From: Cyclobacterium roseum
Lineage (GTDB): Bacteria; Bacteroidota; Bacteroidia; Cytophagales; Cyclobacteriaceae
NCBI RefSeq assembly: GCF_010119225.1
Contig: NZ_WNKF01000003.1
Span: forward strand, 124,001 to 188,000
Length of the DNA stretch: 64,000 nt
Direction: 5' to 3'
Part shown: positions 8,656 to 18,694 of the stretch, one piece after another
Layout: every line of letters begins with the position of its first letter
Numbering within the stretch: position 1 is the stretch's first letter
Translations under genes and position numbers: made by a program
Notes under the pieces: generated by a model
What the model was told of the DNA's origin: nothing
Databases searched by the model: none
Seen by the model: the letters and a program-made list of their open reading frames with translations, nothing else

Positions 8656-8901
8656 TCAGGAGATCACTTTTTCCGCTAAAACGATTATTTTATTGTCATT
8701 TACTTCTACCACTCCTCCGTCCACAATCAGGGATTTCTTGCCTTCATTGCTGGTGTAGGACACGGCTCCCTTTTCCAATGCAGAAACGATAGCGGCGTGG
8801 TTTTTCAATATTTGAAAAGAACCATTAGCTCCTGGAAAGGTAGCTTCCGAAACTTCTCCTTCAAATATTTTTTTATCCGGTGTAATGATTTCTAAATGCA
8901 T
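8656..8901 (-). CDS. atpC: ATP synthase F1 epsilon subunit
   Basis: An 81-residue epsilon subunit. It contains only the N-terminal beta-sandwich (LEIITPDKKIFEGEV, then GSFQILKNHAAIVSALEKG) and lacks the C-terminal helical pair that inhibits ATP hydrolysis in many bacteria. This short form is usual in Bacteroidota. It joins the gamma subunit to the c-ring in the F1Fo complex at the inner membrane. It lies 56 bases downstream of atpD in the same unit; the other ATP synthase genes are not in the window. Confidence 0.95.
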   Translation of the reverse strand: MHLEIITPDKKIFEGEVSEATFPGANGSFQILKNHAAIVSALEKGAVSYTSNEGKKSLIVDGGVVEVNDNKIIVLAEKVIS

Positions 8902-8957
8902 GCTTAAAGATAAGGTGAAGTAAAATAAGAAGTTTTACGTTTCAGAACGGCAATGAA

Positions 8958-10469
<1,512 letters not shown>

Positions 10470-10508
10470 TTAAGATGAATAGGAACAATACTTTTTTTAA
10501 TTCGAGTG

Positions 10509-10538
10509 CAAAATTAGTTAATATTGCTGAATACCAAA
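10509..10538 (-). promoter_or_regulatory. Bacteroidota-type promoter of atpDC
   Basis: On the minus strand, TTTG (10535-10538) and TAATTTTG (10509-10516) are separated by 18 bases, close to the TTTG/N19-21/TAnnTTTG consensus. The predicted start of transcription lies about 40 bases upstream of the atpD start codon. Confidence 0.6.
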
Positions 10539-10644
10539 GGATGTTTTAAAAATTAATCCACTTTGCCCTTCATTTTTATGGTACTAGATTTTTAATACAA
10601 AAAAATCCTATCATTTTGGGCGTTCCGGCTTTTTGTGTGCCCTA

Positions 10645-11127
10645 TTAAAACATCCTTCTGGCGCGCACCCAGCGCCTGGACCAATACCGGGACTGTATAT
10701 TGTCTTCCGTAACGCCCAGTGAGGTGGAGGCATGAATAAAATACGTGGTTCCCCGTCTTTTTTCAGTAATGATCCCTGCATGGGTCACTTTTCGCCGCCT
10801 TCTGCCGGTAGCAAAAAAGACCACATCGCCTTTTCTTAGCTTTCGTTTGGATACGCGTTTTCCCATTCTGCTTTGATCTTCGGATATCCTGGGCAAATTG
10901 AGCCCAACGCTGCGGAACGAAAGGTAGACCAGGGCCGAACAATCCATCCCGGTTCGGCTGATTCCTCCATAACGATAGGGAGTGCCCTGGAAGGATTTGG
11001 CTGTGGCTACCACTTGGTCAATGTGCTGCTGACGGATTTTTCGGGAGGAAGAACAAGCACTGAAAAGAAGTAAAAACAGCCCCATTACAAAAATACTCCA
11101 CCTGGCACTATTCATTTGCTGTTGCAT
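10645..11127 (-). CDS. NlpC/P60 family peptidase, lipoprotein
   Basis: A 160-residue lipoprotein with lipobox FSAC near residues 25-28 and a C-terminal NlpC/P60 (C40) domain. Such enzymes cut the gamma-D-Glu-diaminopimelate bond of peptidoglycan stem peptides. The catalytic Cys is in GMDCSALVYLSF, and the His residues in VTHAGIIT and YFIHAS are in the expected places. YGGISRTGMDCS is the family signature. An in-frame ATG at 11115 is an equally good start, giving 156 residues. It lies alone between atpD and the divergent small gene at 11328. Confidence 0.92.
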   Translation of the reverse strand: MQQQMNSARWSIFVMGLFLLLFSACSSSRKIRQQHIDQVVATAKSFQGTPYRYGGISRTGMDCSALVYLSFRSVGLNLPRISEDQSRMGKRVSKRKLRKGDVVFFATGRRRRKVTHAGIITEKRRGTTYFIHASTSLGVTEDNIQSRYWSRRWVRARRMF

Positions 11128-11327
11128 AAAAGAATCAAAATTTGTTCAATGATAAAAAATCCGGCCCGAACAAGCAAAAACCGGAGGTCATTTGATGGTA
11201 TACGATGGCGAAATTAGTTTGGATACCCCTGTGTTTTCTGCAATAATTGGTTACTTTTAATCTTTCAAAGCGATCACAACAACCTAAATACACAGGGTAT
11301 TTACTGCATAAAAACAGGAACCCTACA

Positions 11328-11582
11328 ATGCGTACCATGAGTAAAGAAGATTTCAGAAGGCTTCCCCTTCCTAAGAAAATACAAAAGCTATATACCGAGG
11401 GCACTTTTGTCGTGGCTATCCGCTACTATGCCTATAAGGTAAACCTGTATTTGCTGGGGAGGGAATATGTGGAGGTATTTTACAACCATAAATACGATCG
11501 CATAGATAAGGTTGAATTTTTGAACCAAAGCCATACCCGAATGAAATTTTACCTGGATCAAATTCGGCTTCAGGAGATTTGA
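11328..11582 (+). CDS. Small conserved-type cytoplasmic protein, function unknown
   Basis: A protein of about 84 residues, basic and without signal or membrane segment. It reads KEDFRRLPLPKKIQKLYTEGTFVVAIRYYAYKVNLYLL and ends in a charged helix. Its composition and its place, convergent with coaE, support a real gene. The reading frame is open further upstream to 11247, but the ATG at 11328 (or 11337) precedes the first protein-like sequence. No family is recognised. Confidence 0.65.
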   Translation: MRTMSKEDFRRLPLPKKIQKLYTEGTFVVAIRYYAYKVNLYLLGREYVEVFYNHKYDRIDKVEFLNQSHTRMKFYLDQIRLQEI

Positions 11583-11600
11583 CCCTAGTGGTAAAGGGCT

Positions 11601-12203
11601 TTAACGGGCAGTAAGGCGGTGATGAATTTCAAGTACCTTCGGAATCAGCATTTCTTTCTCGTCGTTGGAGAGAAGGAAGGTTGCCAATTTGTTTTTTTTC
11701 TCGTCCTCCCATTGTTTTTCCATTATGGCTTTGATTTGCTCAGTACTTCTATGGGGGTCTCTCTTACGGATCCTGGAAATGCGCAATTCCCTGGGGGCAC
11801 TTACATGGATCGTGTAATCCAACTCCCGGTAAGAACCGGTTTCAAACAGTAATGCTGCTTCCTTTAAAACATAGGGAGAATGCTGGAAATCGACCCAGGT
11901 TTTAAAATCCCTATACACGGCTGGATGGACGATGCGGTTGATTTTTTGGGTTTCGTCGGCGCTTGAAAAAACCTTTTCCGCCAGGTAAACTCTGTTTGGC
12001 CTGCCATCTGCCAGGTAGGCATCCTTGCCAAATTCGGCCATGATTTTCTCTTTTAGGTCACTTTCGTGTTCCATGAGCCACTTTGCGCGGTCGTCTGCAT
12101 TGTAAACAGGTACCTTGAGCAGGGCGAATAACTTTGAAATCAGAGATTTTCCGGCACCTATTCCCCCGGTGATGCCGAGCAACAAGGGCTGTTGCCTACT
12201 CAT
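11601..12203 (-). CDS. coaE: Dephospho-CoA kinase
   Basis: A 200-residue kinase that phosphorylates the 3-prime hydroxyl of dephospho-CoA, the last step of coenzyme A synthesis. The P-loop GITGGIGAGKSLIS is at residues 9-22, followed by the conserved NADDRAKWLME and the HPAVYRDF region. Length is typical. Its start overlaps the end of the YbbR-like gene by 8 bases. It is the last gene of the nusB-to-coaE run that is conserved in Bacteroidota. Confidence 0.95.
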   Translation of the reverse strand: MSRQQPLLLGITGGIGAGKSLISKLFALLKVPVYNADDRAKWLMEHESDLKEKIMAEFGKDAYLADGRPNRVYLAEKVFSSADETQKINRIVHPAVYRDFKTWVDFQHSPYVLKEAALLFETGSYRELDYTIHVSAPRELRISRIRKRDPHRSTEQIKAIMEKQWEDEKKNKLATFLLSNDEKEMLIPKVLEIHHRLTAR

Positions 12204-13161
12204 AAATTAACTTGAAGTTTTCGGGTTCGAAGGTGACTTCTTTAATGTATGCCGGAGATTTGTTCAGGGAAGCTGATATGGTGCTGTCTTCTCGGTTGCG
12301 GTTGTTGTAATTTAAAATGGCGGAAAGTTCCAGTTTTTGCAACGCTTCCATTTTATCCTCCTGAACTAAAAATTGAGCTTGAATTTCGGTAATAGTGCTA
12401 TCAATGGTCACATTACCTGGAAAGTAAAGCTTCTGTATTTCCAGGTCGACCGTGTTTTCTAAGAAGGCTACGACCTCAAAAGTAACCTGGGATGTTTCTT
12501 CATCAAGGCTAAGGTATTCTTGTTTTTCCTTATCCAAATTTAACGGAAGGAGTTTGGAATAATTCTCCCGGATATTCTCGTCAGGGATATCCATATATAG
12601 CTTGCCTTCCAGTTGTTCGATTACTGAAATGGGGCCGGTAACGGTGACCGTCTCGGGCTCCAGTCTGATATCAGACGCATAGTCATGATTTTCGGCCAGC
12701 GTAGTGGAGGTCGTGTCTGGTACGATTTGAATCTTTTTGGATACAATCCGGTCAATAGAAAAAAACAGGGTGTCCTGCACAATGTCCACCAGATTGGAGG
12801 ATGCCAGGTGCTCGGACATTTGTCGCTCTATATCGGAGGTTAAAAGAAAAGGTTTTTGAGAGGGATCTTCTACGAATACCTCCAGGGGCGTGACGCTGAT
12901 CTTAAAATGTCTCTTAAGTAAATCCCAGCCGTTTCCATTGATTTGAATGCGCACCTCTCCCGGTACATTGCCGACAGCCATGAATTCCTCCTGATCGTAG
13001 TTTAGCTGCAATGGCTGGTTGACTGAGGTCGTGTAGTTGTCCTTGTTCAGGGCATTCAAAAGCCAAAAGGTGGTAGCCGTGAACACACAGAGGACTACCA
13101 CTTTTAGATTTGATGTTTTTTCAGGTTTAAGTTTCCTAAAATAGTTACCAAGTGTACTCAA
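12196..13161 (-). CDS. YbbR-like (CdaR-type) domain protein, membrane anchored
   Basis: A 321-residue protein with one N-terminal membrane segment (VVVLCVFTATTFWLLNAL, about residues 21-38) and a long extracytoplasmic region of YbbR-type beta repeats, for example ETVTVTGPISVIEQL near residue 172. In Firmicutes such a protein regulates the CdaA cyclic-di-AMP synthase. In Bacteroidota it sits between yajC and coaE and its role is not established. The gene is 12 bases after yajC and overlaps coaE, so it is part of a single transcript. Confidence 0.8.
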   Translation of the reverse strand: MSTLGNYFRKLKPEKTSNLKVVVLCVFTATTFWLLNALNKDNYTTSVNQPLQLNYDQEEFMAVGNVPGEVRIQINGNGWDLLKRHFKISVTPLEVFVEDPSQKPFLLTSDIERQMSEHLASSNLVDIVQDTLFFSIDRIVSKKIQIVPDTTSTTLAENHDYASDIRLEPETVTVTGPISVIEQLEGKLYMDIPDENIRENYSKLLPLNLDKEKQEYLSLDEETSQVTFEVVAFLENTVDLEIQKLYFPGNVTIDSTITEIQAQFLVQEDKMEALQKLELSAILNYNNRNREDSTISASLNKSPAYIKEVTFEPENFKLIYE

Positions 13162-13173
13162 TTGTAGAGTGAA

Positions 13174-13494
13174 TTATTTGGCATTATTTAATTTTTTGGT
13201 GTAATCGAGCGAGAGGGCGGATTTTTCCACCTTAAGTTTCATTCCCTTGTCTAATTCCACGAATACCAAATCCCCTTCTACTGAAAAGACCTTGCCATGA
13301 ATCCCACCCACGGTGACTACATGATCTCCTTTTTTAATTTCGGAGATAAATTTGGTGGTTTCTTTTTGTTTTTTCTGTTGGGGACGGATCATGAAAAAAT
13401 ACATGATTAGAATGATACTTCCGAAGAGAAATACCTGGCCCATGATGCCGCTTCCGGCACCTCCGTCTACTTGAAGCAATAGCGAGTGATACAT
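13174..13494 (-). CDS. yajC: Preprotein translocase accessory subunit YajC
   Basis: A 106-residue inner-membrane protein with one transmembrane helix (about residues 19-37, FLFGSIILIMYFFMIRPQQ) followed by the family signature QQKKQKETTKFISEIKKGDHVVTVGGIHG. YajC associates with SecDF and the SecYEG translocon. It is 2 bases from the DUF1573 gene and 12 from the YbbR-like gene, the usual Bacteroidota arrangement. Confidence 0.95.
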   Translation of the reverse strand: MYHSLLLQVDGGAGSGIMGQVFLFGSIILIMYFFMIRPQQKKQKETTKFISEIKKGDHVVTVGGIHGKVFSVEGDLVFVELDKGMKLKVEKSALSLDYTKKLNNAK

Positions 13495-13496
13495 TT

Positions 13497-14045
13497 TTAA
13501 CGTTTAACAGGACCTGCTGAAGGCCCGGGTGATGCAGATGCAGTTTTTCTATTGACACTACCCTTCAAACGTAACCGCGTTACGTTAGGAGAGGTATTCG
13601 CCTGAATGGTTACGGTGGGGCTTTGTACGCCTGACTTTCCGGTAGAATTGAAAACGACCTTCACAAAACCCTCTTCTCCGGGTTTGATTGGTGTTTTGGT
13701 CCATTCCGGGCTGGTGCAACCGCAGGAAGCCTGGATGTTTGAAATGACTAATGGCGCTTGTCCTGAATTTTCAAAGGTAAACAGGTGCTCTATCACTTCC
13801 CCTTCCTCTATGGTTCCGAAATCAAATACTTCTTCTTCAAATGCAAAAGCTCCGATGGAAGAGGGGTCGGCCGCCTGTACATTTTGTGCATTATTAGGCG
13901 TGACCACCCGATTTTGCTCCAATTGAGAAATTTTCTGCTCTAGTGCTTCGATCCGGTCATCCTTATCTTCACCTCCCTGACTGCACGCGCCGGTCAGCAC
14001 CAGGGAAACTCCTAGCATCCAAACCGTGATTTTTGAATAGTTCAT
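13497..14045 (-). CDS. DUF1573 lipoprotein
   Basis: A 182-residue lipoprotein when read from the ATG at 14045; the leader ends in the lipobox TGAC near residues 18-21, which fixes this start over the longer frame from 14093. A short coiled-coil segment (RIEALEQKISQLEQNR) precedes the DUF1573 domain, an immunoglobulin-like fold. FDFGTIEEGEVIEHLFTFEN and the conserved SCGCT motif are visible. The molecular role of this family is unknown; in Bacteroidota it often travels with yajC. Confidence 0.88.
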   Translation of the reverse strand: MNYSKITVWMLGVSLVLTGACSQGGEDKDDRIEALEQKISQLEQNRVVTPNNAQNVQAADPSSIGAFAFEEEVFDFGTIEEGEVIEHLFTFENSGQAPLVISNIQASCGCTSPEWTKTPIKPGEEGFVKVVFNSTGKSGVQSPTVTIQANTSPNVTRLRLKGSVNRKTASASPGPSAGPVKR

Positions 14046-14058
14046 AAAATTAACTAAT

Positions 14059-14367
14059 TTAATTATTGTTATTTTCTTTGTTAATCTGATCAATAAGCTT
14101 GTTCACATCACTGAGTAGGTTCTCTGCTTTGGATTTGGCTTCTGTGATCACTTTATCTCCTTCTGATTTGGCCAGATTGTCTGGCAAATTTTTGCCTTCC
14201 ATCAAATCCTCGATCAGATCTTCCAGTTCATTGCTGTACTTTCCCAGACGATAGGAGAGCTTATCTCGGGTGTTGTTGCCAGAATCTGGTGCAAATAGCA
14301 CCCCTAGAACCGCTCCCAGCCCTGCTCCTAAAGCAAAAACAAATAGTGTATTACTTTTCTTACTCAT
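14059..14367 (-). CDS. YtxH-like membrane protein
   Basis: A 102-residue protein with a glycine-rich N-terminal membrane segment (FALGAGLGAVLGVLFAPDSG, about residues 10-29) followed by a long charged helix. This is the layout of the YtxH family, poorly understood and sometimes linked to stress. It starts 8 bases after the nusB stop and is transcribed with it. The APDSG turn after the membrane segment is the family hallmark. Confidence 0.8.
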   Translation of the reverse strand: MSKKSNTLFVFALGAGLGAVLGVLFAPDSGNNTRDKLSYRLGKYSNELEDLIEDLMEGKNLPDNLAKSEGDKVITEAKSKAENLLSDVNKLIDQINKENNNN

Positions 14368-14375
14368 TATCTGTG

Positions 14376-15560
14376 TTATTTATTATCAATAAGTCCTCTA
14401 CCACTTTTACGGATTTTTCCACTTTCGGTTAATTCTTTTGATAAAGTATCCAACAAACCGTTAACAAATTGCTTGCTCTTAGGCGTGCTGTAGGTTTTGG
14501 AAATATCGATGTATTCATTTATCGAAACTTTCGTCGGAATACTCGGAAAATTAACCATTTCCGTCAATGCCATTATCAGAATTACCCTGTCCGTTAAGGC
14601 GATCCTTTCTACATCCCAATTTTTCGTTTTTTGGGCAATCATGCCACTAAACTCGTCTTCCGAAGCTACGGTCAAGTTAAATATATTTTGGAAGAATTCC
14701 TTGTCCTCCTCCCAGTTTAAAGCCAACTCGGGAAGAATCTCATCCGAGGGCTCCTCCGTTCCGGATAAGTTCTTTATCACTTTTGATGCCAGACTTCTGA
14801 CAATGGATTTATTCTCCGCCCAATTGATGTCCTTCTCCTGAAAAAAACTAATGACAGCCTCACTTTTGAACAGTACGTTTTTCAATAGGGACTGGAGGAT
14901 TTCTTTGTCTTGTTCAAAGCTAGGATTATCAATGGTAATGTACGTTTGATAGTCCTCATTTGGCTTGACTAACTCCCTAAACCAGTCCTTTATTTCCAGT
15001 TCCAACTCCCTACTGTCCACCTGAAATCGATTACATTCACGACGGTAGGAATGGTTGGAGTCTATTAGTTGCAAGGCCTTATTGGCTCCTAAATTATAAA
15101 AAGAGGCTGGCTGCAAAGCCGGCTGGGCATCGTATTTTCTTTTTTTAGCCTTTTCATTGGTCACATGCGCTCCAAACTCCAACAAAATATGGATGGCATA
15201 GATATACAATCCGGGGATGTTTTCCACTGCTGTCAGCATGTTACTTTTCAAAAAATCCTTGTCTTTTTGATTGTATTTATGGTAAAGATCCACCGCTTTG
15301 ATCGCCGTATGCCTAATTTTTTCATCCGTTTCCCCTGATCCCAGTGGGGTGTCTTTTTGCAGATGAGATAGAAAAAGCTGCACACACCGTTCCGCATCTC
15401 TTTTGAGTTGCCCCTTGTCCTGAACCTCCATCGTGTTGAGATCCGGAAGGAACGCCTCCCTGATGTAATCTTGTGCCAGATTAGCATTGCTAAACTTGCA
15501 CTGTTGGTAGGCATATAACGTTTGAAATGCTTTTACTCTAAGGATTCTTCTGTTTAACAT
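14376..15560 (-). CDS. nusB: Transcription antitermination factor NusB, long form
   Basis: A 394-residue protein, about 2.5 times the length of enterobacterial NusB. The C-terminal 130 residues carry the NusB fold (DRVILIMALTEMVNFPSIPTKVSINEYIDISKTYSTPKSKQFVNGLLD), which binds boxA RNA with NusE/S10 during rRNA antitermination. The N-terminus (NRRILRVKAFQTLYAYQQC) also resembles the start of classical NusB, with an extra helical region inserted between. This extended form is usual in Bacteroidota. It is the first gene of the run that ends at coaE. Confidence 0.92.
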   Translation of the reverse strand: MLNRRILRVKAFQTLYAYQQCKFSNANLAQDYIREAFLPDLNTMEVQDKGQLKRDAERCVQLFLSHLQKDTPLGSGETDEKIRHTAIKAVDLYHKYNQKDKDFLKSNMLTAVENIPGLYIYAIHILLEFGAHVTNEKAKKRKYDAQPALQPASFYNLGANKALQLIDSNHSYRRECNRFQVDSRELELEIKDWFRELVKPNEDYQTYITIDNPSFEQDKEILQSLLKNVLFKSEAVISFFQEKDINWAENKSIVRSLASKVIKNLSGTEEPSDEILPELALNWEEDKEFFQNIFNLTVASEDEFSGMIAQKTKNWDVERIALTDRVILIMALTEMVNFPSIPTKVSINEYIDISKTYSTPKSKQFVNGLLDTLSKELTESGKIRKSGRGLIDNK

Positions 15561-15936
15561 TTATTAAAATTAAAGAACGTGATGGGTGAAACCCTGAAAT
15601 TTACCGAAAATGCAGGTTTACCTGCTTAGGCGAAAATTTCTGCAAATTAGTAAATGTCCCTGCAAAGGGCAAATATATCGATTTTTTCAATGATAGAAAT
15701 AGTTTTTCTGCTTACAGGGACCTGTTTTGGTTTATTCGCGTCTAAATCGCAGGTAGAAGGTCCTTTTCTTATGTTTTGATCCCTCCTATTGAACTTTGCC
15801 GTTTGGATTGTGTTATATTTGGGTTCGCAGAAGCGGTGCCAGTAGTAAACATACCTTACGTAGGGGTTGACTGCTTTGCCTTTGCAATTTAAGATGTATT
15901 CTAAAAGAAAATACGAAATCTAACGCTTTTTATTTT
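15561..15936. promoter_or_regulatory. Divergent intergenic region nusB / ABC exporter with two TATATTTG boxes
   Basis: The 376-base gap holds two copies of the octamer TATATTTG (form TAnnTTTG): on the minus strand at 15670-15677 facing nusB, and on the plus strand at 15814-15821 facing the ABC gene. For the plus copy a TTG at 15789-15791 lies 22 bases upstream; no clear upstream box is seen for the minus copy. A perfect 6-bp hairpin (GCAGGT, TT, ACCTGC) lies at 15612-15625 in the nusB leader. No other gene was found here. Confidence 0.4.
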
Positions 15937-17730
15937 GTGAAACCTCTTTGGAGATTAAATAAATATTTATATAAATACAAGCTGTACCTTTTTCTGGGAA
16001 TAGTTTTTACGATTATTTCCAATATTTTTGTAATTATTCCTGCCCAACTGGTTCGAATCGCCATCGATTATGTGGTGGAAAGTTTTTCCTATTATCAGGT
16101 CTATGAAGAGGGCTCGGTTGTCACAGAATTGGCCCGAACGGTTTTTTTAAAGTACATACTCATTTTCGGACTGCTGATCCTGGCAATGGCCCTGCTGCGT
16201 GGTTTGTTTCTATTTTTAATCCGCCAGACGATTATTGCCATGTCCCGGCTGATCGAATACGATCTGAAAAACGAAATCTACCGGCACTATCAGCAATTGC
16301 CGCTGGCTTTTTTCCGGCAAAACAGTACCGGGGATCTGATGGCCAGAATTACCGAGGACGTTTCCAAAGTCAGGATGTATCTGGGTCCTGCCCTGATGTA
16401 TGGAATTAACTTATTGATATTATTCCCACTGGTTATCGGATATATGTTAACCGTCAACGTCCCCCTGACGCTGTATTCGCTGATTCCCCTGCCCATTTTA
16501 TCGGTTAGCATTTATTTGGTCAATAACATGATCAATGAACGATCGGAAAAAATCCAGCGGAGCCTTTCGGGCTTGAGTACCTTTGTGCAGGAAGCTTTCT
16601 CCGGCATTCGGGTGATCAAATCCTTTGTCCGGGAAACAGACAGTGCCCGGCAATTTGATAAGGCCAGCGAGCATTACAAAGAAAAATCCATCTCCCTCAC
16701 CCGGGTGCAATCCTTGTTCTTTCCGCTGATTTTAGCACTGATCGGAATGAGTACCATTATTACCGTTTATGTGGGAGGAATTCAGGTGATTGAAGGTGGC
16801 ATAGGCTATGGCGTCATTGCGGAGTTTATTTTATATGTCAATATGCTTACCTGGCCGGTGACTTCCCTGGGCTGGGTAACCAGCATCGTACAGCGGGCGG
16901 CAGCTTCACAGGCCCGTATCAATGAGTTTCTGGACCAGAAAAACGATATCCTCAGTACCGAAAATATCGTTCGGGACATCGAAGGAAGCATCAAGGTGGA
17001 AAACGTTTCCTTTGTCTATCCGGATTCAGGGATTCGGGCACTTGACAAAGTGAGCTTTGAAATTGGCTCCGGGCAGTCACTGGCCATTATCGGGACTACC
17101 GGTTCCGGAAAATCCACCATCGCCAATTTATTGATGCGGATGTATGATGCCTCGGAAGGTCGCATTTTAATTGATGACCTGGATATTCGCTCCTATAACA
17201 TCGCCAACCTTCGAGAACAAATTGGTTATGTGCCTCAGGACGTGTTTCTTTTTAGTGATAGCATCACCAACAATATTGGTTTTGGGCTCGGAAAAGAATT
17301 GAATTCCGAACAGATCGAAAAGGCCGCCAAAGATGCGGACGTTTACCAGAATATCGTTGATTTTCCAAAAGGCTTTGATACCCGGCTGGGGGAAAGAGGC
17401 ATTACCCTGTCCGGTGGGCAAAAGCAACGAGTTTCCATTGCCAGGGCCATTGCCAAGTCACCGAGAATTTTACTGCTGGACGATTGCTTGTCGGCGGTGG
17501 ACACCAAAACCGAGAATGCCATCCTGAATGCCCTCGAAAAAATCATGAAAGGCAGGACCTCTATCATCATCTCCCACCGGGTCTCCTCTGCCAAACTAGC
17601 CGACCAGATCATCGTGCTGAACGATGGAAAGATGGTAGAAAAAGGAACCCATGAGGACCTAATGCTGGCCAAAGGCACCTATGCCGAGCTCTATGAGAAG
17701 CAAACCCAACAGGCGGGAGAGGTGGAATAA
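15937..17730 (+). CDS. ABC exporter half-transporter (membrane domain plus ATPase)
   Basis: A 597-residue half-transporter of the MsbA/LmrA type with six membrane helices in residues 1-310 and an ATPase domain after about 345. Walker A is TTGSGKST, the signature is LSGGQKQR and the H-loop is IIISHR. Walker B reads ILLLDDCLSAVD: the catalytic Glu that normally follows the Asp is replaced by Asp. That degenerate form is known from one partner of heterodimeric exporters such as the BmrC/YheI type. No canonical partner gene is adjacent. The start is GTG at 15937, chosen because homology-like sequence (LWRLNKYLYKYKLYLFLGI) begins at once. The substrate is unknown. Confidence 0.9.
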   Translation: MKPLWRLNKYLYKYKLYLFLGIVFTIISNIFVIIPAQLVRIAIDYVVESFSYYQVYEEGSVVTELARTVFLKYILIFGLLILAMALLRGLFLFLIRQTIIAMSRLIEYDLKNEIYRHYQQLPLAFFRQNSTGDLMARITEDVSKVRMYLGPALMYGINLLILFPLVIGYMLTVNVPLTLYSLIPLPILSVSIYLVNNMINERSEKIQRSLSGLSTFVQEAFSGIRVIKSFVRETDSARQFDKASEHYKEKSISLTRVQSLFFPLILALIGMSTIITVYVGGIQVIEGGIGYGVIAEFILYVNMLTWPVTSLGWVTSIVQRAAASQARINEFLDQKNDILSTENIVRDIEGSIKVENVSFVYPDSGIRALDKVSFEIGSGQSLAIIGTTGSGKSTIANLLMRMYDASEGRILIDDLDIRSYNIANLREQIGYVPQDVFLFSDSITNNIGFGLGKELNSEQIEKAAKDADVYQNIVDFPKGFDTRLGERGITLSGGQKQRVSIARAIAKSPRILLLDDCLSAVDTKTENAILNALEKIMKGRTSIIISHRVSSAKLADQIIVLNDGKMVEKGTHEDLMLAKGTYAELYEKQTQQAGEVE

Positions 17731-17745
17731 GCGCCTTTACATTGG

Positions 17746-18492
17746 CTATAATTGAATATAAAGACCAGCTACAGCAAATTGAACCAACGTAAAGTTATAC
17801 ACTTCATCCACATTGGCCCCTCCTTCCAGAAAACGGTAACCTGCTTTGATGTCTATCCGATCCGTAACAGGTAATCGGATCCCTAAAAACAGGTCAAATG
17901 CTCTCCCCGGCCCTCCTGCCAGTCCGTCTCCTTCGAAGTAAATTAACTTCTCTCCTCCAAAATCATAGGAGGTATACAGATGCAACAGGGGTACAAAACC
18001 GAGGTCGTCTTTTTTGTCACGTAATCCCTGACCATTGGCGAGACGGACCCGCGCATCCCGGATTTTGGCTGTAAAACCAACACCAACAAGCCAATTTTCT
18101 GAACTAATGATGTCTCTCCGGTAGGTCAATCTATAGCTGTTGAATTGATAATAGCCATCCAAAGCCTCCCCTTGCCTAAAAATACTGGATTGGAAGTTGA
18201 TATCAGTGGCGGCATTCCCAATATAATGGATCCCAAGAGGTGCATAAAGGGCAAACAAATGGTTCTTTTCATTAAAGCGATAGCCCAATCGTATTCTTAA
18301 TGGGAAGACGGGTCCCTCCGTATCGAAATCTTCCTGAAAACTAAATAAAGTCCCCATTTCATTTGGAATTCGTACTTCATTGTATCCCGGAAATGCCAGG
18401 CCGGACTCAATATCTATTGTGACCTGAGCCCGGGAATGGTTGCCCATTAAAAATAGAAACATGGTCAAGGGTAAAACGAATAATCGAACCAT
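17746..18492 (-). CDS. Outer-membrane beta-barrel-like protein
   Basis: A 248-residue exported protein (signal peptide about 1-22, ending SRAQ). The mature part has alternating hydrophobic strands and tight turns (PLRIRLGYRFNEKNHLFALYAPLG, FDLFLGIRLPVTDRIDIKAGYRFLEGG), as in small outer-membrane barrels. It ends in VAGLYIQL. I cannot assign a family. It is convergent with the ABC exporter and separated from it by only 15 bases. Confidence 0.6.
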   Translation of the reverse strand: MVRLFVLPLTMFLFLMGNHSRAQVTIDIESGLAFPGYNEVRIPNEMGTLFSFQEDFDTEGPVFPLRIRLGYRFNEKNHLFALYAPLGIHYIGNAATDINFQSSIFRQGEALDGYYQFNSYRLTYRRDIISSENWLVGVGFTAKIRDARVRLANGQGLRDKKDDLGFVPLLHLYTSYDFGGEKLIYFEGDGLAGGPGRAFDLFLGIRLPVTDRIDIKAGYRFLEGGANVDEVYNFTLVQFAVAGLYIQL

Positions 18493-18694
18493 TAATAGGT
18501 GTATTTAGGATTTTACTTAATGAAGTAGAAACAAGTATTGTGCCTATCCAAGATCGGGGTACCTATTTACGGAGCTGAATTTCATTCTATCCAAAGACCC
18601 AGCCAATACCTGGAAAAACAATCCTGTTGTGGAGGAAGAGTAGCCAAAACGGTCAAAAATCCCGCAAAGTAGGCTGGAAACTGCTTATTCAGCT

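Noticed and set aside
11135-11404. An 89-codon minus-strand frame upstream of the NlpC lipoprotein
   Set aside because: It overlaps the better plus-strand gene at 11328-11582 and reads as Cys- and Leu-rich low-information sequence.
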